Shown here: in pieces, positions 1 to 5,368 of the stretch
Layout of the letters: each line of letters opens with the position of its first letter
Position numbering within the stretch: the stretch's first letter is position 1
From: Fimenecus sp045613585
Lineage (GTDB): Bacteria > Bacillota > Clostridia > Oscillospirales > Acutalibacteraceae
Assembly: GCA_045613585.1 (NCBI GenBank)
Contig: JAZLBG010000007.1
Location: 1 to 6,006 of the forward strand
DNA length: 6,006 bases
Direction of reading: 5' to 3'
The notes under the pieces: model-generated
The model's database searches: none
Seen by the model: the letters and a program-made list of their open reading frames with translations, nothing else
What the model was told of the DNA's origin: nothing
Program-made: the position numbers and the translations under genes

Positions 1-401
1 CCTGTACCGGCAGCACATTTATCATTCATAGCGAAGTTTTTAACAGTACCATCTGTGTCAATTGAAATGCCTTTGACGTCCTGACCGCCAATATCAATAA
101 TTGCTTTTACTTCAGGGTTAGTTACGTGAACACCCATAGCGTGACAACTGATTTCAGAAATGTTTTCATCAGCAAAAGGAACTTTATTTCTACCATATCC
201 TGTACCAATAAGATATGTAAGTTCTTTTGCAGAGCTTAATCCGTCAATTTGTGCAACTGCATCTTCAAGTGCTATTTCTGCACTTTGAACAGGGTTGATT
301 TTACTTCTATTTGTAACGTTAGCAGCAATATTGCCGTTTTCATCAAGAATAACGCATTTTGTATATGTTGAGCCAACGTCGCATCCACCAAAATATTTCA
401 T
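1..401 (-). CDS. 2-hydroxyacyl-CoA dehydratase activator (BadF/BadG/HgdC-type ATPase), 3' end cut off by window edge
   Basis: This is the N-terminal 133 residues of an acyl-CoA dehydratase activase; the full family length is roughly 260 residues, so about half is missing beyond the left edge. Visible motifs are the ASKHA phosphate-1 loop near the start (CDVGSTYTKCVIL, residues 7-19), TGYGRN (67-72), ISCHAMG (84-90), the phosphate-2 loop IDIGGQDVK (102-110) and the cluster-ligand motif NDKCAAGTG, with Cys129 matching the first of two cysteines that bridge a single [4Fe-4S] cluster across the activator homodimer. The second cysteine would lie outside the window. In characterised systems (HgdC, FldI, HadI) this protein hydrolyses ATP to inject one low-potential electron into the dehydratase. 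The start at 401 is supported by AAAGGAG placed 9 bases upstream. It follows the large dehydratase subunit by 14 bp and is the last gene of the operon visible here. Family assignment is very secure; the partner reaction is inferred from the neighbours. Confidence 0.95.
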   Translation of the reverse strand, partial: MKYFGGCDVGSTYTKCVILDENGNIAANVTNRSKINPVQSAEIALEDAVAQIDGLSSAKELTYLIGTGYGRNKVPFADENISEISCHAMGVHVTNPEVKAIIDIGGQDVKGISIDTDGTVKNFAMNDKCAAGT

Positions 402-415
402 AGTTTATTTCTCCT

Positions 416-1945
416 TTACCAAGCTAAATCATCTTCAAAATCAAGAAGAGAAGCATCAACGGGTTCTTCTTGTAAAACTGTCTGCATATATTTGTTTACC
501 TGGTCACGCATTTCACGTCTTGAGATTGTGCGTGGGTCCATAAGGTCTTGCTTAACCCAGATAAAGTTGATATTTCTTTCTCTTGCCTGGTCATCAAATA
601 TGCCTAAAAGCCCGTCCATACCTTTGCAAGAAATCTGGTCATACATAATAACTGTGTCAGCATTATATTCATCAACAATTTTCCAAAGTTGGTCAACAAC
701 ATGTTTGTAACCGCCTTTAGTGTGAGTTCTCATAATAGAACGCTGATAAGTTTTTGCAAGGTCTTGAAGTGCTAAATCTTTATCTTCTGTGTTGATTGGA
801 AGATATGAAATCATTGTTTCCATATCCATAACAACATTGACGCCCCAACAGTTTTCAAGCCAGTTTGCAAAGTTTGTATAGTAGTTAGCAGGGCAACTCC
901 AAACAACTGCTCTGTAACGCATTTCTTTTGAAACAGGAGTTTTCTTTTCATAAGCTTTTAACATAAGCTTATTTACTTTTTTGTCAACTTTAATAAAGTT
1001 TTTATTTGAGCCACCTGAAAGGTTGAAATAGAAAATTCTATAAAGCCAGAAACAAGAACCTGTCATTTGTGGGTAATCTGTTCTGTTAATATCCCATTTT
1101 TGAAGTTCATAATCAAGCTGAGTGTTATAATCTTTCATTCTTGCAAAGAAAGCATCCCAATCAAACTTTTCACCTGTCTGGTCTTCAATAAATTTGATTA
1201 AAGCCTTGATTTCGTCAACAGCGTATTCCTGAACATCTTCACCGTCATAGCGAAGAGGAATACCAAAGAAATGAGTAGGAAGATTAATTCTTCTGTCAAG
1301 GAATGAAGAGTTCATAATTGAACCATCGCAAGGCATGTTAGTACCAATCATGCAACAACCTATTTTGGGGTAATCATCTTCAATTGCAACACCTGCTTCA
1401 GCACTTGGTAATGGGCAGACATCGGCAGGAACACCAAAACTTTCAGTTACTTCAAGATATGGCGGTGTAATTTGCTGGTCAACCATTGAAGATAAGAAAA
1501 TAGGTAATGTCTGTAACGGAATTGGAATAAGGTTAGGGAACCCTGTGAAAATCTCGTTAGGAACAATTTCATCCATTAATACAATCTTTTTTGAAAGTTT
1601 GTTATTAGGATTAATTTTTTCATCAGCACGGAATGAAATGTTAATGAGTTTTGTTGTGTGCTTAACAATCATATTGTAATGGAGATGTGCCATACGAAGT
1701 TGTGGACCACGAAGTCCAGCACAGTGCCTGTCAATAAAAGATGGAGTAGAAAGATAAGAAGCCATCCAACGATAACGCCATAAGCCTTTTACGGTAGAAA
1801 TAGGTGCTTTAAGTACCATTTTTATCATATCTTTCCAAGTGATAAGCCAACGATAATAGTCATACATTGTATCTTTAAATCCACGCCATTCGCGGTGTTT
1901 TAATATACCGGTATGTTCTTTGTAAAGTTTACCATAATTATCCAT
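416..1945 (-). CDS. 2-hydroxyacyl-CoA dehydratase family protein, large (HgdA-like) subunit, 509 aa
   Basis: The protein belongs to the HgdA/HgdB/BcrB/BcrC dehydratase-reductase family, soluble iron-sulfur proteins that form heterodimers and are activated by an HgdC-type ATPase. The family pattern is recognisable: a P-N-E-I-F segment at 129-133 before the first domain, Cys177 in DVCPLPSAEAG, Cys206 in NMPCDGS, and Cys440 in YDQISCKGMDG. These three match the spacing of the cysteine triad that binds a [4Fe-4S] cluster in HadB/HgdA. Further cysteines sit at 75, 197-198, 298, 351 and 366. At 509 aa it is longer than usual (about 400-480), mainly because of a basic, aromatic-rich N-terminal region of about 115 residues. 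The segment 424-440 (VDEYNADTVIMYDQISC) closely resembles residues 322-338 of the neighbouring subunit, showing paralogy. The ATG at 1945 overlaps the end of the upstream gene by 8 bp and has AAGGAG about 10 bases upstream, indicating translational coupling. The substrate is unknown; the family also contains benzoyl-CoA reductase and double-cubane reductases. Confidence 0.88.
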   Translation of the reverse strand: MDNYGKLYKEHTGILKHREWRGFKDTMYDYYRWLITWKDMIKMVLKAPISTVKGLWRYRWMASYLSTPSFIDRHCAGLRGPQLRMAHLHYNMIVKHTTKLINISFRADEKINPNNKLSKKIVLMDEIVPNEIFTGFPNLIPIPLQTLPIFLSSMVDQQITPPYLEVTESFGVPADVCPLPSAEAGVAIEDDYPKIGCCMIGTNMPCDGSIMNSSFLDRRINLPTHFFGIPLRYDGEDVQEYAVDEIKALIKFIEDQTGEKFDWDAFFARMKDYNTQLDYELQKWDINRTDYPQMTGSCFWLYRIFYFNLSGGSNKNFIKVDKKVNKLMLKAYEKKTPVSKEMRYRAVVWSCPANYYTNFANWLENCWGVNVVMDMETMISYLPINTEDKDLALQDLAKTYQRSIMRTHTKGGYKHVVDQLWKIVDEYNADTVIMYDQISCKGMDGLLGIFDDQARERNINFIWVKQDLMDPRTISRREMRDQVNKYMQTVLQEEPVDASLLDFEDDLAW

Positions 1946-3143
1946 TCTTTTTCATCTCCTTTGCTTTTTGTATTTTTTTAATTTCAAGGCTTTCAACAAA
2001 TGCCTGAACTCGAGTTCGAAGCTGACCTGATGCGGATGCAGTGTATTGACGGTCAACTGCAGCAGTAGGCACGTCGTAATCACCACTCATAACATAAGAG
2101 GCGAGAGCACGCTCATAACCCCAATATTCGCAGAACTTAAGTTGTTCGTACATAACGCCGTCTGCATTATATTCATCTACAAGATTTTTAACATAGTCGC
2201 GTCTTTCTTGTACTTTATCGTGACTCATATAGCGTGGGCACTGACTTGTTTTCATATAGTGAAGTGCAACCTGTGTGAGAATATCATCTTCGTCATTAAG
2301 TTTTATTTCTTCACGGCCAGGAAGTGAGCCAAAACAAAAACGGTCAGCAACAACTAATGCACCACTGTCTTCAATGAGTTTTGTGAAGTCAGGGTCGTCC
2401 ATTTCAGAACCTACAACAACAATTTTTGCTCTGTAATTTTTCTTTGCGTCAGGTTCTCTTGTTTTAAGCTCTTCTGCAGTTTCGCGAAGTTTATCAAGAA
2501 TTAAATATTTAGGACAACAATATGTAACAAGGCAAAGCACGTGAAATTCATAACCAGTGATTCTTGGATTTTCTTCTTTTCTGTATTCTCCAATTTCTGT
2601 AATTAAACGGCAAATCTCGTTATGCTCTTCAACTGCTTTTCTAATTGCTTTATCACTTGTATCAACGCCATAAACTTCACTGAGTTTATCGAGGACTTTA
2701 ACTCTTAATTGATTTGAAAAGTGTTTAACAGTATGTTGCTCAATTTTAAAGGGTGAGTCTAGGAATGTTACAAAAAACTTATCGTTAGGAACTAAATTAA
2801 GTAATTCAAAGTGTTCATAACAACGATTCATTTCAGAACAAGTTTCTGCACCAATAAGCGCTGAAAGAAAGTTGTAACCACCCTCAATGCCACGCTCAAG
2901 TAATGCTTTTGAATAACCACATACAAATGAACTCATATAATATGTAGCAATATCCATTGAGCCTGTACGAGGTGCGCGAAGTCTTACTGAAAAACAATTA
3001 TCTAAATTAAGCAAAACTTCAGGAATGTGATAACAAGTATACGCAAGTGCAAGTTTTCCATCATCAGTTGCTTGCTTAACAAGGTCGTTGTTTGCTTCTT
3101 GCAATAAATTTTCAAAATAAATTAAGTGTTTTAAGTCTTTCAT
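1938..3143 (-). CDS. 2-hydroxyacyl-CoA dehydratase family protein, small (HgdB-like) subunit, 401 aa
   Basis: This is the second dehydratase-type subunit, of typical family length. Family landmarks are HIPEVLL (39-45, the usual P-E entry segment), Cys75 in FVCGYSKALLERG, Cys102 in AETCSEM, the Rossmann-like strand KIVVVGSEMDDPDF (240-253), Cys338 in KFCEYWGYE, and a C-terminal GQLRTRVQAFVES (373-385), which corresponds to the conserved G-Q-x-x-T-R-x-x-A-F-x-E ending. Cys75, Cys102 and Cys338 match the cluster-binding triad. Additional cysteines occur at 37, 50, 108, 178, 204, 209, 210, 270 and 302, an unusually large number. The gene starts on the base after the CooC-like stop codon, with only a weak GGGG-type ribosome binding sequence, so translation is probably coupled. 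Its end overlaps the start of the 509-aa subunit. It probably forms a heterodimer with that subunit. Whether the complex is a true dehydratase, a reductase or something else cannot be told from the sequence. Confidence 0.87.
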   Translation of the reverse strand: MKDLKHLIYFENLLQEANNDLVKQATDDGKLALAYTCYHIPEVLLNLDNCFSVRLRAPRTGSMDIATYYMSSFVCGYSKALLERGIEGGYNFLSALIGAETCSEMNRCYEHFELLNLVPNDKFFVTFLDSPFKIEQHTVKHFSNQLRVKVLDKLSEVYGVDTSDKAIRKAVEEHNEICRLITEIGEYRKEENPRITGYEFHVLCLVTYCCPKYLILDKLRETAEELKTREPDAKKNYRAKIVVVGSEMDDPDFTKLIEDSGALVVADRFCFGSLPGREEIKLNDEDDILTQVALHYMKTSQCPRYMSHDKVQERRDYVKNLVDEYNADGVMYEQLKFCEYWGYERALASYVMSGDYDVPTAAVDRQYTASASGQLRTRVQAFVESLEIKKIQKAKEMKKNG

Positions 3144-3908
3144 TTATATAACCCCAACTTCATTAAGTGCTTTTTTTACACCTACAACTACATTTGATTC
3201 AGATGGAAGATTAAAAATGTTTTCTCCCTTAATATCAAATACAGATAAGTTTTTATCATCTTCAATGTAACTGAGTACCGGAATGCCGTTTGTATCAATG
3301 TAATCTTTTAATGACTTGTCCGCCATTCTGTTGATAATTACACCAATTTTTTCATACATAACAAGCTCATCAGCCACATTCTTAATTGTGTTAATAACCT
3401 GACAACCTTTTTTACTTGGGTCAGTAATGAGAAGTAGGTGAGTAACCTTTTCCATAACTCTACGGTTAATTTGCTCAATACCGGCTTCACCGTCAATTAC
3501 AACATAGTCAAATTCATTTGAAAGAATTGAAATTACTTCTTTTAAATATGTGTTGATTTTGCAATAACATCCTGCGGTTTCAGGACGCCCCACTGCAATA
3601 AATGAATAACCATCAGTTTCTACAAGAGCATCAAAAATTCTGTATTTTGCTTCACCTAAAAGTTCAATAGCAGTTCTAGTATCACCATCGTCAACCGATG
3701 CGATAATTTCTTTTCTAATGTCGTCAATAGTCATTTTAACATCAATACCCAAAGCAGTTGAAAGGCCAACTGCTGGGTCAGCATCGATAGCTAAAATTTT
3801 CTTGTCAGGATACTTTTCTACAAGACATCTGACAATAGTTGCAGAAAGTGATGTCTTACCAACTCCACCTTTACCTGCAACTGCAAGAATAGTAGATTTT
3901 CTTTCCAT
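3144..3908 (-). CDS. CooC-type nucleotide-binding protein (MinD/ParA-like ATPase, metallocenter accessory), 254 aa
   Basis: A SIMIBI-class P-loop ATPase. It has a deviant Walker A GKGGVGKTS (12-20) with the signature Lys13 and Lys18, the switch I/A' motif DADPAVGLS (42-50), Walker B YVVIDGEAGIE (135-145) and the adenine-contacting INR (192-194). The combination of C-Y-C at 114-116 (in ETAGCYCKINTYL) with DGEAGIEQINRR is the hallmark of the CooC subfamily, whose Cys-X-Cys pair binds a metal at the ATP-dependent dimer interface. The known role is delivery of nickel to the C-cluster of CO dehydrogenase. No CO dehydrogenase is visible here; the gene lies between a membrane protein (9 bp away) and two dehydratase subunits (0 bp). 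A role in building or repairing a metal cluster in those subunits is an inference. Alternatives considered are ParA-type partitioning, which lacks the CXC motif, and NifH/BchL, which has a different cysteine arrangement. The start at 3908 has AAGGTGAT at a good distance. Confidence 0.88.
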   Translation of the reverse strand: MERKSTILAVAGKGGVGKTSLSATIVRCLVEKYPDKKILAIDADPAVGLSTALGIDVKMTIDDIRKEIIASVDDGDTRTAIELLGEAKYRIFDALVETDGYSFIAVGRPETAGCYCKINTYLKEVISILSNEFDYVVIDGEAGIEQINRRVMEKVTHLLLITDPSKKGCQVINTIKNVADELVMYEKIGVIINRMADKSLKDYIDTNGIPVLSYIEDDKNLSVFDIKGENIFNLPSESNVVVGVKKALNEVGVI

Positions 3909-3917
3909 AATATCACC

Positions 3918-4568
3918 TTATTTAATTGCTTTAGGCATATTCCATTTAAATGCCATAGCAAGAACTCTTAAAACAAATGTAACTGTTACACCGATAATCA
4001 TAGCAAAACTGTCTTCAATGCCAAAATCTTTACCATATACAAATAATAAGTAATAAGTTAAAGCACCCGCAATAGCAGCTATTGCATAGATTCGTTTAAC
4101 TAATACAAATGGTGTAGAATTTGTAAGAACATCACGAAGCATACCGCCACAGATAGAAGTGAGTACACCACAAGTAATGCTAATTAATGCATAGTCTGCA
4201 TAACCTTGTTCAAATGCAACTTTAACACCCATAACAGCAAAAATTCCAAGACCTAATGCGTCGAAAATATCATTTATATGCTCAATTTTGGTCTCGTTCT
4301 GTAAATATGTATTACTGAATTTTCTTGCAAAAAGAAAAACAATAATTGAAACTATTGTTGATAGTAATAGATATTCTTTTGAGTCAAAAAAAGCGGGTGG
4401 TGAAAAACTAAAAATAACATCTCGTGTCAGACCACCACCAAGTGTTGTGATAATTGCAAGAAGCATAACACCGAAAAGGTCTGTTTTTCTTCTTATTGCA
4501 ACCATTGCACCTGAAATTGAAAAGGCAACAATACCAATTGATTCAATAACAGTATAAAATAAATCCAT
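3918..4568 (-). CDS. TRIC/UPF0126 family membrane protein (putative cation channel or glycine transporter), 216 aa
   Basis: An integral membrane protein with about seven predicted transmembrane helices arranged as two homologous halves. Each half carries the family signature: GGGLTRDV at 44-51 and GGMLRDVL at 141-148, the glycine-rich kinks followed by Arg-Asp. The halves span roughly residues 7-84 and 101-180, with a final helix at about 187-206, giving the classic 3+3+1 layout and the normal family length. Prokaryotic TRIC proteins are trimeric and potassium-permeable; some UPF0126 members have been linked to glycine transport. The sequence does not decide between these roles. It is the first gene of the minus-strand operon, only 9 bp before the CooC-like ATPase, so co-transcription is likely. 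The start at 4568 is preceded by CAGGTGA with a 7-base spacer. A candidate promoter lies about 40 bases upstream. Its functional link to the dehydratase genes is unclear. Confidence 0.9.
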   Translation of the reverse strand: MDLFYTVIESIGIVAFSISGAMVAIRRKTDLFGVMLLAIITTLGGGLTRDVIFSFSPPAFFDSKEYLLLSTIVSIIVFLFARKFSNTYLQNETKIEHINDIFDALGLGIFAVMGVKVAFEQGYADYALISITCGVLTSICGGMLRDVLTNSTPFVLVKRIYAIAAIAGALTYYLLFVYGKDFGIEDSFAMIIGVTVTFVLRVLAMAFKWNMPKAIK

Positions 4569-4609
4569 TATAAAATCACCTGATTTTAGTTTAATTTATA
4601 ATCGTTATA

Positions 4610-4638
4610 ATTTTAACACGAATAAATAAAATAGTAAA
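4610..4638 (-). promoter_or_regulatory. Candidate housekeeping promoter (extended -10) for the dehydratase operon
   Basis: Reading on the minus strand, TTTACT (4638-4633, 4 of 6 to TTGACA) is followed by a 17-base spacer and TAAAAT (4615-4610, 5 of 6 to TATAAT). A TGT triplet immediately before the -10 makes it an extended -10 element. Transcription would begin near 4603, giving a leader of about 35 bases before the start codon at 4568. No longer leader or riboswitch-like structure fits in that space. The surrounding DNA is very AT-rich, so chance matches are possible. Confidence 0.45.
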
Positions 4639-4661
4639 GGCAAAAAACGAAAAATAAAGCC

Positions 4662-4680
4662 ACAAATTGAAATAATTTGT
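4662..4680 (-). terminator. AT-rich hairpin downstream of the bofA-like gene, possible weak terminator
   Basis: ACAAATT and AATTTGT form a perfect 7-bp inverted repeat around a 5-base loop. On the minus strand it is followed within a few bases by a T-rich run (TTTATTTTT, then TTTTTT), as expected for an intrinsic terminator of the upstream bofA-like gene. The stem contains only one G-C pair and the T run starts after GGC, so it would be weak. It could equally be an operator for the operon promoter just downstream. The rest of the 179-bp spacer holds one smaller inverted repeat (CATTA/TAATG, 4692-4707) and nothing else I recognise. Confidence 0.3.
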
Positions 4681-4747
4681 AGCAATATATCCATTATTTG
4701 TGTAATGAAATTTTTTCGGTTAAATAGTATGATTATATTGTATTTTG

Positions 4748-5008
4748 TTACATAAAAATATCACATAAAAGCAACATTATTACACCAGATGCACCACCAA
4801 TTGATGAAATTCCAAGAGTCCATGCATTTACAGGTATATGTATAGTGATATACTTACCTATAAGATTCACTGCAAACAAAGCACAAATCCCTTGTAAAGC
4901 AGTAAATAATAATGCTGAAAAAAATCTTTTTGATTTGAAATAAGTAATAAAAATAATAGAAATGTATATTGCAAGAAGAAAACCAAGAACAAATTTTGCA
5001 GTAATCAT
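4748..5008 (-). CDS. Pro-sigma-K processing inhibitor BofA family protein, 86 aa
   Basis: A small hydrophobic protein with about three membrane segments (roughly 2-22, 32-50 and 63-83). The C-terminal half has the BofA pattern: ALFAVNLIGKY (43-53), HIPVN (57-61), and a glycine-rich stretch SIGGASGV (69-76) where family members have a G-x-P-G type motif. Asn48, Asn61 and Thr64 fall at the same residue numbers as the functionally important Asn48, Asn61 and Thr64 described for the 87-aa B. subtilis BofA. In Bacillus, BofA sits in the outer forespore membrane with SpoIVFA and keeps the intramembrane protease SpoIVFB from cleaving pro-sigma-K. The gene has a perfect AGGAGG six bases before ATG. 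It is transcribed in the same direction as the downstream operon but is separated by 179 bp, and diverges from a small cysteine-rich gene. The proline of the usual glycine-rich motif is replaced by alanine/serine. Family membership suggests a spore-forming lineage but does not prove sporulation. Confidence 0.82.
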   Translation of the reverse strand: MITAKFVLGFLLAIYISIIFITYFKSKRFFSALLFTALQGICALFAVNLIGKYITIHIPVNAWTLGISSIGGASGVIMLLLCDIFM

Positions 5009-5060
5009 TTTTTTCCTCCTGAAAAAATATTGGACATATTATTTTTATTATTTTGATGCT

Positions 5061-5069
5061 TAAATTATG
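5061..5069 (-). promoter_or_regulatory. Possible mother-cell sigma -10 element upstream of the bofA-like gene
   Basis: Reading on the minus strand, CATAATTTA fits the CATANNNTA pattern of sigma-K -10 sites and partly fits the sigma-E CATACANT pattern. ATTTATT lies 13 bases further upstream, sharing the TATT core of the sigma-E -35 region. Transcription from here would give a leader of roughly 45 bases containing the AGGAGG site. No convincing sigma-A promoter was found for this gene. The match is short in AT-rich DNA, so this is tentative. Confidence 0.25.
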
Positions 5070-5077
5070 CCTTGCAA

Positions 5078-5086
5078 CATACAATA
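5078..5086 (+). promoter_or_regulatory. Possible mother-cell sigma-E/sigma-K -10 element upstream of the cysteine-rich small gene
   Basis: CATACAATA matches the sigma-E -10 consensus CATACANT exactly and also satisfies the sigma-K -10 pattern CATANNNTA. Thirteen bases upstream lies GCTTAAA, a partial match to the sigma-E -35 (about 4 of 7). Initiation would be near 5092, about 22 bases before the ATG at 5115, leaving room for the GGAG site. This also argues against use of the ATG at 5097, which would sit only a few bases from the 5' end. Confidence 0.35.
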
Positions 5087-5114
5087 AATTAGTAATATGA
5101 ATGGAGTGAATAAT

Positions 5115-5282
5115 ATGACCGAAACAAAAACAACATACGAACAGTTTTGTACACATCAAGGCAAAAATATAGTTATGGAATTAACTATGTGTTCTGATGG
5201 TACACGAAGAACAAAATGTACTAATTTTAATTGTCCACACAATAATATAGATTGTAAAAATAAGTTGATAAAAAATAATTGA
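5115..5282 (+). CDS. Small cysteine-rich protein, possible metal-binding, 55 aa
   Basis: Not recognised as a named family. The protein is hydrophilic and has five cysteines (12, 26, 35, 40, 47) plus His14 and His42, arranged as C-x-H near the N terminus, then C-x8-C-x4-C-x-H-x4-C. That layout suggests a small structural zinc site or zinc-ribbon-like fold, although no textbook motif fits exactly. The start was placed at 5115 because GGAG lies 8 bases upstream; an in-frame ATG at 5097 would add six residues but has no ribosome binding site in front of it. It is transcribed divergently from the bofA-like gene and ends 8 bp before the promoter of the next gene. A coding role is supported by the clear binding site, the spacing of cysteines and the absence of a competing longer frame, but the gene is short and could be lineage-specific. 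Confidence 0.65.
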   Translation: MTETKTTYEQFCTHQGKNIVMELTMCSDGTRRTKCTNFNCPHNNIDCKNKLIKNN

Positions 5283-5290
5283 AATCATTA

Positions 5291-5319
5291 TTGACCGATT
5301 GAGAAAAAAACAGTATAAT
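5291..5319 (+). promoter_or_regulatory. Near-consensus sigma-A promoter for the propeller gene
   Basis: TTGACC (5291-5296, 5 of 6) and a perfect TATAAT (5314-5319) are separated by exactly 17 bases. Transcription would begin near 5326, giving a leader of about 43 bases to the ATG at 5369. The -35 overlaps the right arm of a small imperfect inverted repeat (AATAAT 5274-5279, ATTATT 5287-5292) that could be an operator or part of a weak terminator of the preceding small gene. This is the best promoter in the window. Confidence 0.85.
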
Positions 5320-5368
5320 ATCATAAATATGAATTTAAACTTAATTTTTTATATAGCGGTGATTTTTA

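Noticed and set aside
295..710. Plus-strand open frames opposite the activator and large dehydratase subunit (295-543 and 492-710)
   Set aside because: They lie antisense to clearly conserved proteins, have no ribosome binding sites and encode low-complexity sequence without family features.
2046..2327. Plus-strand open frame of 93 codons
   Set aside because: It is antisense to the small dehydratase subunit and shows no motif or start signal.
3144..3908. ParA/Soj partition protein or NifH-type reductase as identity of the P-loop ATPase
   Set aside because: No ParB gene or parS-like site is nearby, and the C-Y-C plus DGEAGIE combination is specific to CooC; the NifH pattern of cluster cysteines is absent.
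3718..4557. Plus-strand open frames at 3718-4053 and 4288-4557
   Set aside because: Both are antisense to the CooC-like and TRIC-family genes, whose motifs are unambiguous.
4595..4609. TATAAC (4609-4604) and TATAAA (4600-4595) on the minus strand as alternative -10 boxes of the operon
   Set aside because: Neither has a reasonable -35 at 16-18 bases; TAAAAT with TGT extension and TTTACT at 17 bases is better.
5053..5085. TTGATG ... TACAAT as a sigma-A promoter for the 55-aa gene
   Set aside because: The spacer is 21 bases, too long for a normal sigma-A promoter.
5097..5114. Upstream in-frame ATG at 5097 as the start of the cysteine-rich protein
   Set aside because: No ribosome binding site precedes it, whereas GGAG sits correctly for the ATG at 5115; the extra bases look like the binding site itself.
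4854..5159. Minus-strand open frame of 101 codons overlapping the bofA-like gene
   Set aside because: It uses another frame of the bofA-like gene, runs across the divergent promoter region into the opposite gene, and lacks the AGGAGG-positioned start that bofA has.
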